Source of the DNA: an uncultured Variovorax sp.
Lineage (GTDB): Bacteria; Pseudomonadota; Gammaproteobacteria; Burkholderiales; Burkholderiaceae
NCBI GenBank assembly: GCA_946478645.1
Contig: CAMLCW010000218.1
Location: 1-8,677, forward strand
DNA length: 8,677 nucleotides
Reading direction: 5' to 3'
Position 1 is the stretch's first letter, and each line of letters starts with the position of its first letter. The translations under genes and the position numbers were made by a program. The notes under the pieces are model-generated. The model did not search any database. It had not been told where the DNA came from and saw nothing but the letters and a program-made list of their open reading frames with translations. Shown piece by piece: positions 1 to 5,654 of the stretch.

Positions 1-1
1 G

Positions 2-1018
2 TCAGGCCAGGGGCGGCGTCGGCGAACCGCTCGCCATGGCGGCCAGCCAGCCGCCCACGCGCTCGGGCATGCTGCGCACGTGGCCGGGCGGCGGCCCGAG
101 CGGAAAGCCCACATGCCCGCCGTGCGCCGGCTGCCAGAGCGTGACCTGCGGCGCGACATCGGCCGGGCCGGGAAGGCTGGCGGCTGGAATGAAGGGGTCG
201 TTGCGCGCGTTGACCACCAGCGCAGGCACGCGGACCGCGCGCAGCAGCGGCTTCGACGAGCCCCGCGCCCAGTAGTCGTCGGTGCCGCGGAAGCCGTGCA
301 GGGGCGCGGTGAAGACATCGTCGAATTCATAGAGGCTGCGCGCCGCCAGCAGCCGCTCGCGGTCGAACAGGCCCGGGAACTGCGCCAGCTTGGCCAGCGC
401 CTTGGGCTTCATGGTGGCCAGGAACATGCGCGTGTAGACCAGCCGGTTGAAGCCGCGGCCGATCGCCTGGCCGCCGGCCGCGAGGTCGAGCGGCGCACAC
501 ACCGAGGCCACGGCGGCCACGGTCTGGCGCGCGCTCTCGCCCGCCTCGCAGGCCCAGCGCAACAGTGCGTTGCCGCCCAGCGACACGCCCGCCGCCAGCA
601 CCGGGCCACCGCCCTGGCGTGCATGCTGCGCGCGCATGCGGCGCAGGATCCAGTCGATTTCCTCGTGGTCGCCCGAATGGTAGGCGCGCGGCGCGAGGTT
701 GAGTTCGCCGCTGCAGCCCCTGAAATGCGGCGCCGCGAACGCCATGCCGCGCTCGCGCGCGAAAGCCGCGAAGGCTTCGGCATAGTGGCTGCGCGACGAG
801 CCTTCGAGCCCGTGGAACAGCACCAGCAGCGGCCTTGCGCCAGGCTGCGCCGCAACATCGGGCTCGGCGAAATCCACGTCGATGAAGTCGCGGTCGGGCG
901 TAGCCCAGCGCTCGCGGCGGTAAGCCGGCGGCGGACCCTGGAAGCGCCGCGCATAGAGCGCCGGCCAGATGGTCTGCAGGTTGCCGCCGGGCAGCCAGCG
1001 CGGCGCCGCGTAGTCCAT
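2..1018 (-). CDS. YheT-family alpha/beta-fold hydrolase
   Basis: A 338-residue alpha/beta hydrolase of the YheT/ABHD1-3 type (COG0429-like), a family of mostly uncharacterised esterase-like enzymes. Near the N-terminus is the family signature PGGNLQTIWP (residues 10-19). HGLEGSS (69-75) is the oxyanion-region strand and turn, followed by FRGCSGE (99-105) and the YHSG motif (113-116). The nucleophile elbow is GVSLGG with Ser146, the acid is Asp274 in NARNDPFIP, and the base is His302 in HGGHVGF, so the catalytic triad is complete. The start is the ATG at 1018, because homology begins at once and a GAGG lies about nine bases upstream. The open frame continues 111 codons further, but that part overlaps the NTF2-like gene and has shadow-like Arg/Ala/Ser composition. 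The stop TGA occupies bases 2-4, so the gene is complete. It is the third gene of a minus-strand group, seven bases after the NTF2-like gene. The substrate cannot be read from the sequence. No signal peptide is seen, so it is probably cytoplasmic. Confidence 0.93.
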   Translation of the reverse strand: MDYAAPRWLPGGNLQTIWPALYARRFQGPPPAYRRERWATPDRDFIDVDFAEPDVAAQPGARPLLVLFHGLEGSSRSHYAEAFAAFARERGMAFAAPHFRGCSGELNLAPRAYHSGDHEEIDWILRRMRAQHARQGGGPVLAAGVSLGGNALLRWACEAGESARQTVAAVASVCAPLDLAAGGQAIGRGFNRLVYTRMFLATMKPKALAKLAQFPGLFDRERLLAARSLYEFDDVFTAPLHGFRGTDDYWARGSSKPLLRAVRVPALVVNARNDPFIPAASLPGPADVAPQVTLWQPAHGGHVGFPLGPPPGHVRSMPERVGGWLAAMASGSPTPPLA

Positions 1019-1025
1019 CGGAACC

Positions 1026-1478
1026 TCAGTGCAGTGTCTGGGGCGGCTCGCTCGCGTCGCTCGGTTCGCGCGCGCTGCCGGGGCTCGCATGGTGCGCCAC
1101 GAGGCGCCAGCCTTCGGCGGCCTTGTGATAGACGTTGGTGGCAAGCACGAATGCGTGCCGCGGGCCTTCGGCCGTGAGCACCTCGATGCGTTCGAGCACG
1201 TTGTGCACGGCGCTCGCGAGCGACTCGATCTTGCGCACGCGCGCCGGCGTGGCGTGGATGGCGCCGTTCGCGAACATCTGCTCGAAAGCCGCGCGGATCG
1301 CCGTGGCGCCGACCAGGCGGGGTCCGCCCGGATGGACGCAAAACACCTCATCCTCGTCGGCCCAGCATGCCATCAGCGCATCGATGTCGCCGCGCTGCAG
1401 CGCCTCGTAGAAAGCGGCTTCGACGTCGTCGGCGGTGCCGCCGACGGCCGCGGCCGCGCGGTGTGGTGTTTTGGGCAT
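1026..1478 (-). CDS. NTF2-like / SnoaL-like family protein
   Basis: A 150-residue protein of the NTF2-like fold (SnoaL_3/DUF4440 type), a small alpha+beta cone that serves as a ligand-binding, isomerase or dimerisation module. The typical opening helix pair is seen (TADDVEAAFYEALQRGDIDAL). Next come the VFCVHPGGPRLVG strand-turn, an AIRAAFEQMF helix, and the closing strands HAFVLATNVYHK and GWRLVAHHASP. The tail of about 20 residues is polar and probably disordered. The chosen start, ATG at 1478, lies just ahead of the domain but has no clear Shine-Dalgarno sequence. An alternative ATG at 1526 adds 16 residues and overlaps the TGA of the upstream gene as ATGA, which would suit translational coupling; its upstream G-rich stretch is too close to be an ideal ribosome site. 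The choice between the two starts is uncertain. The gene is sandwiched between a Rossmann protein and a hydrolase in one probable operon. No specific substrate can be assigned. Confidence 0.88.
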   Translation of the reverse strand: MPKTPHRAAAAVGGTADDVEAAFYEALQRGDIDALMACWADEDEVFCVHPGGPRLVGATAIRAAFEQMFANGAIHATPARVRKIESLASAVHNVLERIEVLTAEGPRHAFVLATNVYHKAAEGWRLVAHHASPGSAREPSDASEPPQTLH

Positions 1479-1522
1479 GGTGCGATTTTGCCGCGCCGCC
1501 CATGACGGCGGTGCTGCATTCT

Positions 1523-2290
1523 TCATTTCCCCGCCGGCAGTCCCAGCCAGCGCGCGGCCACGGCCCGCATGTCGCCCTGCGCGGCCTGCCACACCAGTTC
1601 GGGCGCCGCCACGTGCACGCCGGGCGGCGCGGTGCGCAGCGCGAGTTCGACGAGGGCGGCCACCTTCGACGCGCGCACCGGTTGCTCGCCGCTCGGCACC
1701 ATGTAGCGCAAGGTCGACAGCATCCAGGCGGCCAGCCGCTCGGCGGGGTTGGCGAGCCGCGCATCGGCGGGCTTGCGCGCCGAGCGCACGATGAGCACGC
1801 GCTCGAAGCCGCAGGCCACGACCGCATGCTCGTCGAGGTTGGCGAGGCCGCGCTTGAGCGCCTCGGGCAGGCGGCCCTGGTCGTGCGGCTGCACGACGGC
1901 CAGCGTGCGCACGCCGCATGCACGCAACCAATGCGCGAGTGCGGGCAGGTCGCCCGGCTGCGGCGCCCAGAAGGCACGCTCGCGGTCGTGGTAGAGGCGC
2001 GGCGGATCGAAGGCGACGACGGCGGTATCGGCCGGCGCCAGCGGCCATTGCGCAAACGGCACGGCCGGGTCGGCGATGCAGGTCTCGACGCCGCGCATGC
2101 CGTCGCGCACCGGCTCGCTGGCCAGAAGCCGCACGCGCGCGAAGCGCCCGTTGCCGGCAAAGAGATGCAGCAGTTCCTGGCCCAGCGCGCCCGTGGCACC
2201 GGCGATCAGCACGGTGCCCGCCGATGCCTTCGCCGCGGGCGGCGGCGCACGGTTCGCGGCCTGCAGGGCCTGGAGGGGATCGAGGGACAT
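1523..2290 (-). CDS. NAD(P)-binding Rossmann-fold protein, atypical SDR / epimerase-like
   Basis: A 255-residue protein with a glycine-rich dinucleotide-binding loop, VLIAGATGALGQ (about residues 28-38). This is the GxxGxxG form of extended or atypical short-chain dehydrogenases and NAD(P)H-binding (NmrA/HTATIP2-like) proteins. The order of alternating hydrophobic strands (VRLLAS, AVVAFDPPR, TLAVVQPH, RVLIVRSAR) fits a Rossmann domain. I do not see the YxxxK catalytic pair of classical SDRs; the nearest tyrosine context is LYHDRERAF. It may therefore bind the cofactor without classical dehydrogenase chemistry, or belong to the atypical class. About 24 residues of Ala/Pro-rich lead precede the fold. 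The start is the ATG at 2290, the only one giving a whole Rossmann loop with a short lead; a GGAAGG lies about 15 bases upstream, too far to be strong support. It is the first gene of the minus-strand trio and divergent from lemA. The biological role is unknown. Confidence 0.82.
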   Translation of the reverse strand: MSLDPLQALQAANRAPPPAAKASAGTVLIAGATGALGQELLHLFAGNGRFARVRLLASEPVRDGMRGVETCIADPAVPFAQWPLAPADTAVVAFDPPRLYHDRERAFWAPQPGDLPALAHWLRACGVRTLAVVQPHDQGRLPEALKRGLANLDEHAVVACGFERVLIVRSARKPADARLANPAERLAAWMLSTLRYMVPSGEQPVRASKVAALVELALRTAPPGVHVAAPELVWQAAQGDMRAVAARWLGLPAGK

Positions 2291-2321
2291 GGCCGGCTAT
2301 GCTACCTTCCGGCTCTTCTGC

Positions 2322-2326
2322 GGAGG
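2322..2326 (+). promoter_or_regulatory. Shine-Dalgarno sequence of lemA
   Basis: A perfect GGAGG stands here. Four in-frame ATG codons follow at 2329, 2332, 2338 and 2341. The spacing is 2, 5, 11 and 14 bases respectively, so the codon at 2332 is the best-placed start. The whole gap between the divergent starts (2291-2331) is only 41 bases. A weak TATGCT resembling a -10 box lies at 2298-2303, but no convincing -35 box accompanies it, so I do not call a promoter. Confidence 0.8.
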
Positions 2327-2331
2327 TAATG

Positions 2332-2940
2332 ATGCAAATGATGTTCGTGAAACGCTGGTTCCTGATTCTTGCCGCCGTGCTCTCGCTCAGCGGCTGCGGC
2401 TACAACCAGTTCCAGTCGCTGGACGAAGCCAGCAAGTCGGCCTGGAGCGAGGTGCTCAACCAATACCAGCGGCGTGCCGACCTGGTGCCCAACATCGTCG
2501 CTACCGTGAAGGGCGAAGCCAGCTTCGAGCAGGACACGCTCACCCAGGTGATCGAGGCGCGCGCCAAGGCCACGTCGATCCAGGTCACGCCCGAGACGCT
2601 CAACAACCCCGAGGCGTTCAACAAGTTCCAGCAGGCGCAGGGCGAGCTGTCGTCGGCGCTGTCGCGGCTCATGGTGGTGTCGGAGCGCTACCCCGAGCTC
2701 AAGGCCAACCAGGCCTTCCGCGACCTGCGCGTGACGCTTGAGGGCACCGAGAACCGCATCACAGTGGCGCGCAACCGCTACATCCAGACGGTGCAGGAGT
2801 ACAACGTGCTGGCGCGCAGCTTCCCGACCAACCTCACGGCGATGGTCTTCAGCTACGAGCCGAAGCCGAATTTCTCGGTGCAGAACGAAGCGCAGATCTC
2901 GACGCCGCCCACGGTCGATTTCTCGGCACCCAAGAAGTAA
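2332..2940 (+). CDS. lemA: LemA family lipoprotein
   Basis: A 202-residue LemA-family protein, a usual length for the family. The N-terminus is a lipoprotein signal peptide: K7-R8, a hydrophobic stretch WFLILAAVLSL, and a lipobox LSGC with the acylated cysteine at residue 22. It is then followed by GYNQFQSLDEASKSAWSEV. The diagnostic LemA core is clear: VLNQYQRRADLVPNIV, then ENRITVARNRYIQTVQEYN and SFPTNL. The family folds as a long antiparallel helical bundle anchored in the membrane with most of the protein outside the cytoplasm. The biochemical function is not established; LemA genes are commonly found beside TPM-domain genes, as here. The start is set by the GGAGG at 2322. The first TPM gene begins 12 bases after the stop, so the three plus-strand genes are probably one operon. 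The lipid anchor suggests the periplasmic face of the inner membrane or the outer membrane; Gly at +2 does not mark inner-membrane retention. Confidence 0.95.
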   Translation: MQMMFVKRWFLILAAVLSLSGCGYNQFQSLDEASKSAWSEVLNQYQRRADLVPNIVATVKGEASFEQDTLTQVIEARAKATSIQVTPETLNNPEAFNKFQQAQGELSSALSRLMVVSERYPELKANQAFRDLRVTLEGTENRITVARNRYIQTVQEYNVLARSFPTNLTAMVFSYEPKPNFSVQNEAQISTPPTVDFSAPKK

Positions 2941-2952
2941 AGCGGCCGATCG

Positions 2953-3894
2953 ATGGGCTTCGCCCTGATGGTTCGCCGGGTGCTGGCCGCCGTCCTGCTG
3001 GGCGCGGCCGCGTGGGCCGGCCTCGCGACCACCGCCACGGCGCAAGACCTGCTGCCGGTCCCCGCGCTCACCGCGCGCGTGATCGACCAGACCGCGACGC
3101 TCGGCGAGGCCGAGCGCGCCGAACTCGATGCCAAGCTCGCCGCCTTCGAGCAGCGCAAGGGCTCGCAGATGGCGGTGCTGATGGTGCCGACCACCGCGCC
3201 CGAGGACATCGCGAGCTATGCCAACCGCGTCGGCAATGCCTGGAAGATCGGCCGCCGCGACGTCGGCGACGGCATCCTGGTGATCGTGGCCAAGGACGAC
3301 CGGCGCATGCGCATCGAAGTGGCCAAGGCGCTCGAGGGTGCGGTGCCCGACCTGGCCGCGATCCGCATCATCGACGAGGAGATGAAGCCGCGCTTTCGCA
3401 ACAACGACTTCGCGGGCGGCCTGAATGCGGCGGTGGCGCGGCTGATCGGCCTGGTCGACGGCGAGGCGCTGCCCGCGCCGTCCCAGGGCGGCGCCGGCAC
3501 GGGCGACGACGAAACCGATTGGGAAAACCTCGCGATCTTCCTGTTCATCGGCGTCTTCGTCGCGGCGCCGATCCTGCGTTCGATCGTGGGCAAGAAGCTC
3601 GGCTCGGTTGTCATGGGCGGGGGCATCGGCGTGGTCGCGTTCCTGATCACCACCAGCGTGGTCATTGCGGTGCTCGCAGGCATGGCCGCGTTCATGGTGT
3701 CGCTGTTCGCGGCCGTGGCTGCATCGAGCCCGCGGCTCGGCAGCCGCGGCGGGCGCAGCGGCGGCAGCGTGGGCGGGTTCGGCGGCTGGGGCGGCGGTGG
3801 CGGCGGCGGCTGGAGCAGCGGCGGCGGCGGTGGCGGCTTCAGCTCCGGCGGTGGCGGCGATTTCGGCGGCGGCGGCGCCTCGGGGGACTGGTAG
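2953..3894 (+). CDS. TPM domain-containing protein with glycine-rich C-terminus (YgcG-like)
   Basis: A 313-residue exported TPM (DUF477) protein. An arginine-bearing signal peptide ends at about ATA-QD (cleavage after residue 30). The TPM domain spans about residues 36-168, with VIDQTATL (43-50), the SQMAVLMVPTT strand (71-81), VGDGILVIVAKDDRRMRIEV (104-123) and LEGAVPD (127-133). The conserved helix RFRNNDFAGGLNAAV (147-161) follows. A negative linker leads to hydrophobic segments at about 193-212 and 219-257. Residues 262-313 are almost all Gly/Ser with Trp/Phe and end SGDW, a tail typical of this family. It is probably anchored in the inner membrane with the TPM domain in the periplasm. 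The family's activity is poorly defined: plant TLP18.3 has been reported as an acid phosphatase, and a general role in membrane-protein maintenance is suggested. Start choice is uncertain: ATG 2953 or ATG 2968 (residue 6) would both keep the signal peptide, and neither has a strong ribosome site. The gene lies 12 bases after lemA and 2 bases before the next gene. Confidence 0.93.
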   Translation: MGFALMVRRVLAAVLLGAAAWAGLATTATAQDLLPVPALTARVIDQTATLGEAERAELDAKLAAFEQRKGSQMAVLMVPTTAPEDIASYANRVGNAWKIGRRDVGDGILVIVAKDDRRMRIEVAKALEGAVPDLAAIRIIDEEMKPRFRNNDFAGGLNAAVARLIGLVDGEALPAPSQGGAGTGDDETDWENLAIFLFIGVFVAAPILRSIVGKKLGSVVMGGGIGVVAFLITTSVVIAVLAGMAAFMVSLFAAVAASSPRLGSRGGRSGGSVGGFGGWGGGGGGGWSSGGGGGGFSSGGGGDFGGGGASGDW

Positions 3895-3896
3895 GC

Positions 3897-4430
3897 ATGG
3901 CAGCAAGGACGACGACGGGCTTCTTCGGGAAGCTGGGCCGCATCTGGCGCCATCGCTGGATGGACGAGTCGGACGTGCGGCGCGTGCTGCCGCCCGACGC
4001 GCTCGAGCGCCTGGCCGCGCGCGTGGCCGCGAGCGAGCGCCGCCACAGCGGCGAGATTCGCATCTGCATCGAGGCGGGACTGCCCTGGTCCTACCTGCGG
4101 CGCCACGCCGCGCCGCGCGAGCGCGCCGTGACGCTGTTCGGCAAGCTGCGCGTCTGGGACACGGCGCACAACAACGGCGTGCTGATCTACCTGCTGCTGG
4201 CCGAGCACGCGATCGAGATCGTGGCCGACCGCGGCATCAACGCGCAGGTCGATGCGGCCGAATGGGCGGCCATGGCCCAGCGCATGGGTGCGGCCTTTCG
4301 CGAAGGCCGCTTCGAGGACGGGCTCACGCAGGCGCTGGGCGAAGTCTCGGCGCTGCTGGTGGCGCACTTTCCGCTCGCCGACGACCAGCCCGACACCAAC
4401 GAGCTGCCGGACGAACCGGTCGTGCTCTGA
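3897..4430 (+). CDS. Second TPM domain protein, cytoplasmic-looking
   Basis: A 177-residue protein recognisable as the companion TPM-type protein of lemA-TPM-TPM operons. It begins with a basic amphipathic stretch (FFGKLGRIWRHRWMDESDVRRVLP, residues 9-32). TPM-like elements follow: a helix with ASERRHSGEIRICIEA, ARG-rich LRRHAAPRERAVTLFGKLRVWDT, and the strand pair NNGVLIYLLLAEHAIEIVADRGIN. The C-terminal helix MGAAFREGRFEDGLTQAL matches the fall and FxxGL pattern of TPM domains. Unlike the upstream paralogue it has no signal peptide, no obvious membrane segment and no glycine-rich tail. The acidic end (DDQPDTNELPDEP) is probably disordered. The ATG at 3897 is two bases after the stop of the preceding gene, indicating translational coupling. 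No enzymatic function can be stated. It probably acts with the LemA and TPM proteins at the membrane, perhaps on the cytoplasmic face; that location is inferred only from the lack of export signals. Confidence 0.9.
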   Translation: MAARTTTGFFGKLGRIWRHRWMDESDVRRVLPPDALERLAARVAASERRHSGEIRICIEAGLPWSYLRRHAAPRERAVTLFGKLRVWDTAHNNGVLIYLLLAEHAIEIVADRGINAQVDAAEWAAMAQRMGAAFREGRFEDGLTQALGEVSALLVAHFPLADDQPDTNELPDEPVVL

Positions 4431-4455
4431 TTTTCCCCCAGCGGGGGAAGGAGCC
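4431..4455 (-). repeat. Partial copy of the C/G-rich palindromic intergenic element
   Basis: A perfect 7-base inverted repeat, TTCCCCC at 4433-4439 and GGGGGAA at 4443-4449, with the three-base loop AGC. In plus-strand RNA two more G-U pairs would extend it to 9. Read on the minus strand it begins GGCTCCTTCCCCC and matches the left half of the 39-base elements near 8275, 8355 and 8454. It fills most of the gap between the convergent second TPM gene and pdeM. No T-tract follows the stem in either direction, so I do not call an intrinsic terminator, though the hairpin could protect transcript 3' ends. Confidence 0.7.
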
Positions 4456-4462
4456 AGATTCG

Positions 4463-5158
4463 TTAACCCACCCCCGGCAGCGCCCACACCGCGTCGCCGC
4501 CCACCGCGTAGAAGCGACGCCCCGGCGCCCGCTCCACCAGCCAGCCGCCCGTGAATTCGCCGAAGGCCGGCAGCACGGCCAGGCCGGGCTCGCTCACGAA
4601 ACACGGCAGCCGTACGCTGTCGCGCCCGGGGCCATGGAGCCGGCACACGGGGTGCAGGTGGCCTGACAGCACGAAATGGCTCGCATGCGGCTGCGGATGG
4701 TGACAGCAGGCGAACGGGCCGAGCAGCCAGGGCTCGTTGACCACGTCGATACCGAGGGCCGCGGGCGGATCGCCGGCCCGGCTGTCATGGTTGCCGCGCA
4801 CCAGCGTCATGCCGACCTGCGCATGCATGGCGCGCCAGGCGGCCAGTGCCGCGAGCAGCTCGCGCGTGCGCGCCTGTGCCGCATGCAGGAAGTCGCCGAG
4901 GAACACGATGCGCTGCGGCGCGAGGCGCGCGATCAGCACGTCGAGCCGCGCCAGGTTCTGCCGCGTGGTGCCGCCCGGCACCGGCTGGCCGAGGGCGCGG
5001 TAGGTCGCGGCCTTGCCGAGGTGCAGGTCGGCGATGAACAGCACGCGCGCGCCGGGCCACCAGATGGCGCGCTCGGGCAGCAGGTGCAGCAGCTCGCCGG
5101 CCCATTCGACAACGGCGAGCGCGGCGGTGGAGGCTTGCGGGGAACTCACGGCTTGCAT
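4463..5158 (-). CDS. pdeM: Ligase-associated DNA damage response endonuclease PdeM (MPE)
   Basis: A 231-residue calcineurin-type metallophosphoesterase of the PdeM family, the manganese-dependent DNA nuclease/phosphodiesterase of the bacterial Lhr-Core/MPE/ligase/exonuclease repair cluster. All metal-binding motifs are visible: ADLHLGK with Asp44 and His46, LGDFLH with Asp89, RGNHD with Asn123-His124, the CCHHPQ histidines at 153-154, and SGHLHP with His167 and His169. The N-terminal LLPERAIWWPG is a typical PdeM opening before the first motif strand. The start is the ATG at 5158; AAGGGG lies about four bases upstream. The open frame continues beyond it for 90 codons, but that part overlaps trxC and has shadow composition. 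The gene is divergent from trxC, with 29 bases between the starts. The helicase with which it normally forms an operon lies on the same strand beyond trxC. No truncation or missing residue is seen. Confidence 0.94.
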   Translation of the reverse strand: MQAVSSPQASTAALAVVEWAGELLHLLPERAIWWPGARVLFIADLHLGKAATYRALGQPVPGGTTRQNLARLDVLIARLAPQRIVFLGDFLHAAQARTRELLAALAAWRAMHAQVGMTLVRGNHDSRAGDPPAALGIDVVNEPWLLGPFACCHHPQPHASHFVLSGHLHPVCRLHGPGRDSVRLPCFVSEPGLAVLPAFGEFTGGWLVERAPGRRFYAVGGDAVWALPGVG

Positions 5159-5187
5159 TTTCCCCTTGCGGACCCCAGCTCGTCGGC

Positions 5188-5640
5188 ATGACCGGATCGC
5201 CACAACCCCTGCACATCGTCTGCCCGCACTGCCACACCACCAACCGCGTGCGTGCGGAGCAGCTGGCCAGCGCGCCCGACTGCGGCAGTTGCCACCGGCC
5301 GCTGTTCGCGGGCCGTTCGACCGCGCTCGCCGACGAGAAGACCTTCGATCGGCACATCGCGCGCAACGAGATCCCGGTGCTGGTCGATTTCTGGGCGCCC
5401 TGGTGCGGCCCCTGCCGGCAGATGGCACCGGCCTACGAGCAGGCGGCGGCCCAGCTCGAGCCGCAGGTGCGGTTGGCCAAGGTCGACACCGAGGCGGTGC
5501 CGGCGCTGGGCGCGCGCTTCAACATCCGCAGCATCCCGACGCTCGCGCTGTTCCGCGGCGGCCGCGAGGTCGCGCGGCAGGCCGGCGCCATGGGCGCAGC
5601 GGACATCGTTCGCTGGGTCAAGGCACACGGCGGGGCTTGA
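5188..5640 (+). CDS. trxC: Thioredoxin TrxC (thioredoxin 2, zinc-finger type)
   Basis: A 150-residue thioredoxin 2, slightly longer than the 139-residue E. coli protein. An N-terminal zinc-binding module has two Cys pairs, CPHC (residues 12-15) and CGSC (32-35), on either side of the TrxC-type segment TTNRVRAEQL. The thioredoxin fold follows from about residue 50. It has the strand VLVDFWAPWCGPC with redox cysteines 73 and 76, the KVDTE strand and the cis-proline loop SIPT (Pro117). GAMGAADIVRWV forms the final helix. It reduces protein disulfides in the cytoplasm and is commonly linked to oxidative stress defence. The ATG at 5188 is the only start fitting the zinc module; no strong ribosome site precedes it. 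The gene stands alone on the plus strand between two minus-strand repair genes, and its stop is 14 bases from the helicase stop. Confidence 0.96.
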   Translation: MTGSPQPLHIVCPHCHTTNRVRAEQLASAPDCGSCHRPLFAGRSTALADEKTFDRHIARNEIPVLVDFWAPWCGPCRQMAPAYEQAAAQLEPQVRLAKVDTEAVPALGARFNIRSIPTLALFRGGREVARQAGAMGAADIVRWVKAHGGA

Positions 5641-5654
5641 GGCAGCAATGCCAG

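Noticed and set aside
80..1177. Long plus-strand open frame opposite the YheT-type hydrolase
   Set aside because: Arg/Ala-rich antisense shadow of a gene with a complete catalytic triad; no recognisable domain.
2302..3906. Minus-strand 534-codon open frame across lemA and the first TPM gene
   Set aside because: Antisense shadow; its Ala/Pro-rich start is the complement of the glycine-rich tail, and the plus-strand genes are clearly recognised.
4431..4462. Rho-independent terminator between the convergent genes
   Set aside because: The stem is good, but no T-tract follows it on either strand; the Ts lie before the stem on the plus strand.
3216..4646. Minus-strand open frame with a polyproline stretch
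   Set aside because: The polyproline is the reverse reading of the glycine codons of the TPM tail, and it spans the convergent gene end.
5159..5187. Promoters in the pdeM/trxC divergent gap
   Set aside because: Only 29 bases of C/G-rich sequence with no recognisable -10 or -35 boxes; promoters may lie inside the coding regions.
5641..5654. Terminator between trxC and the helicase stop
   Set aside because: Only a 4-base GGCA/TGCC inverted repeat is present, too weak to call.
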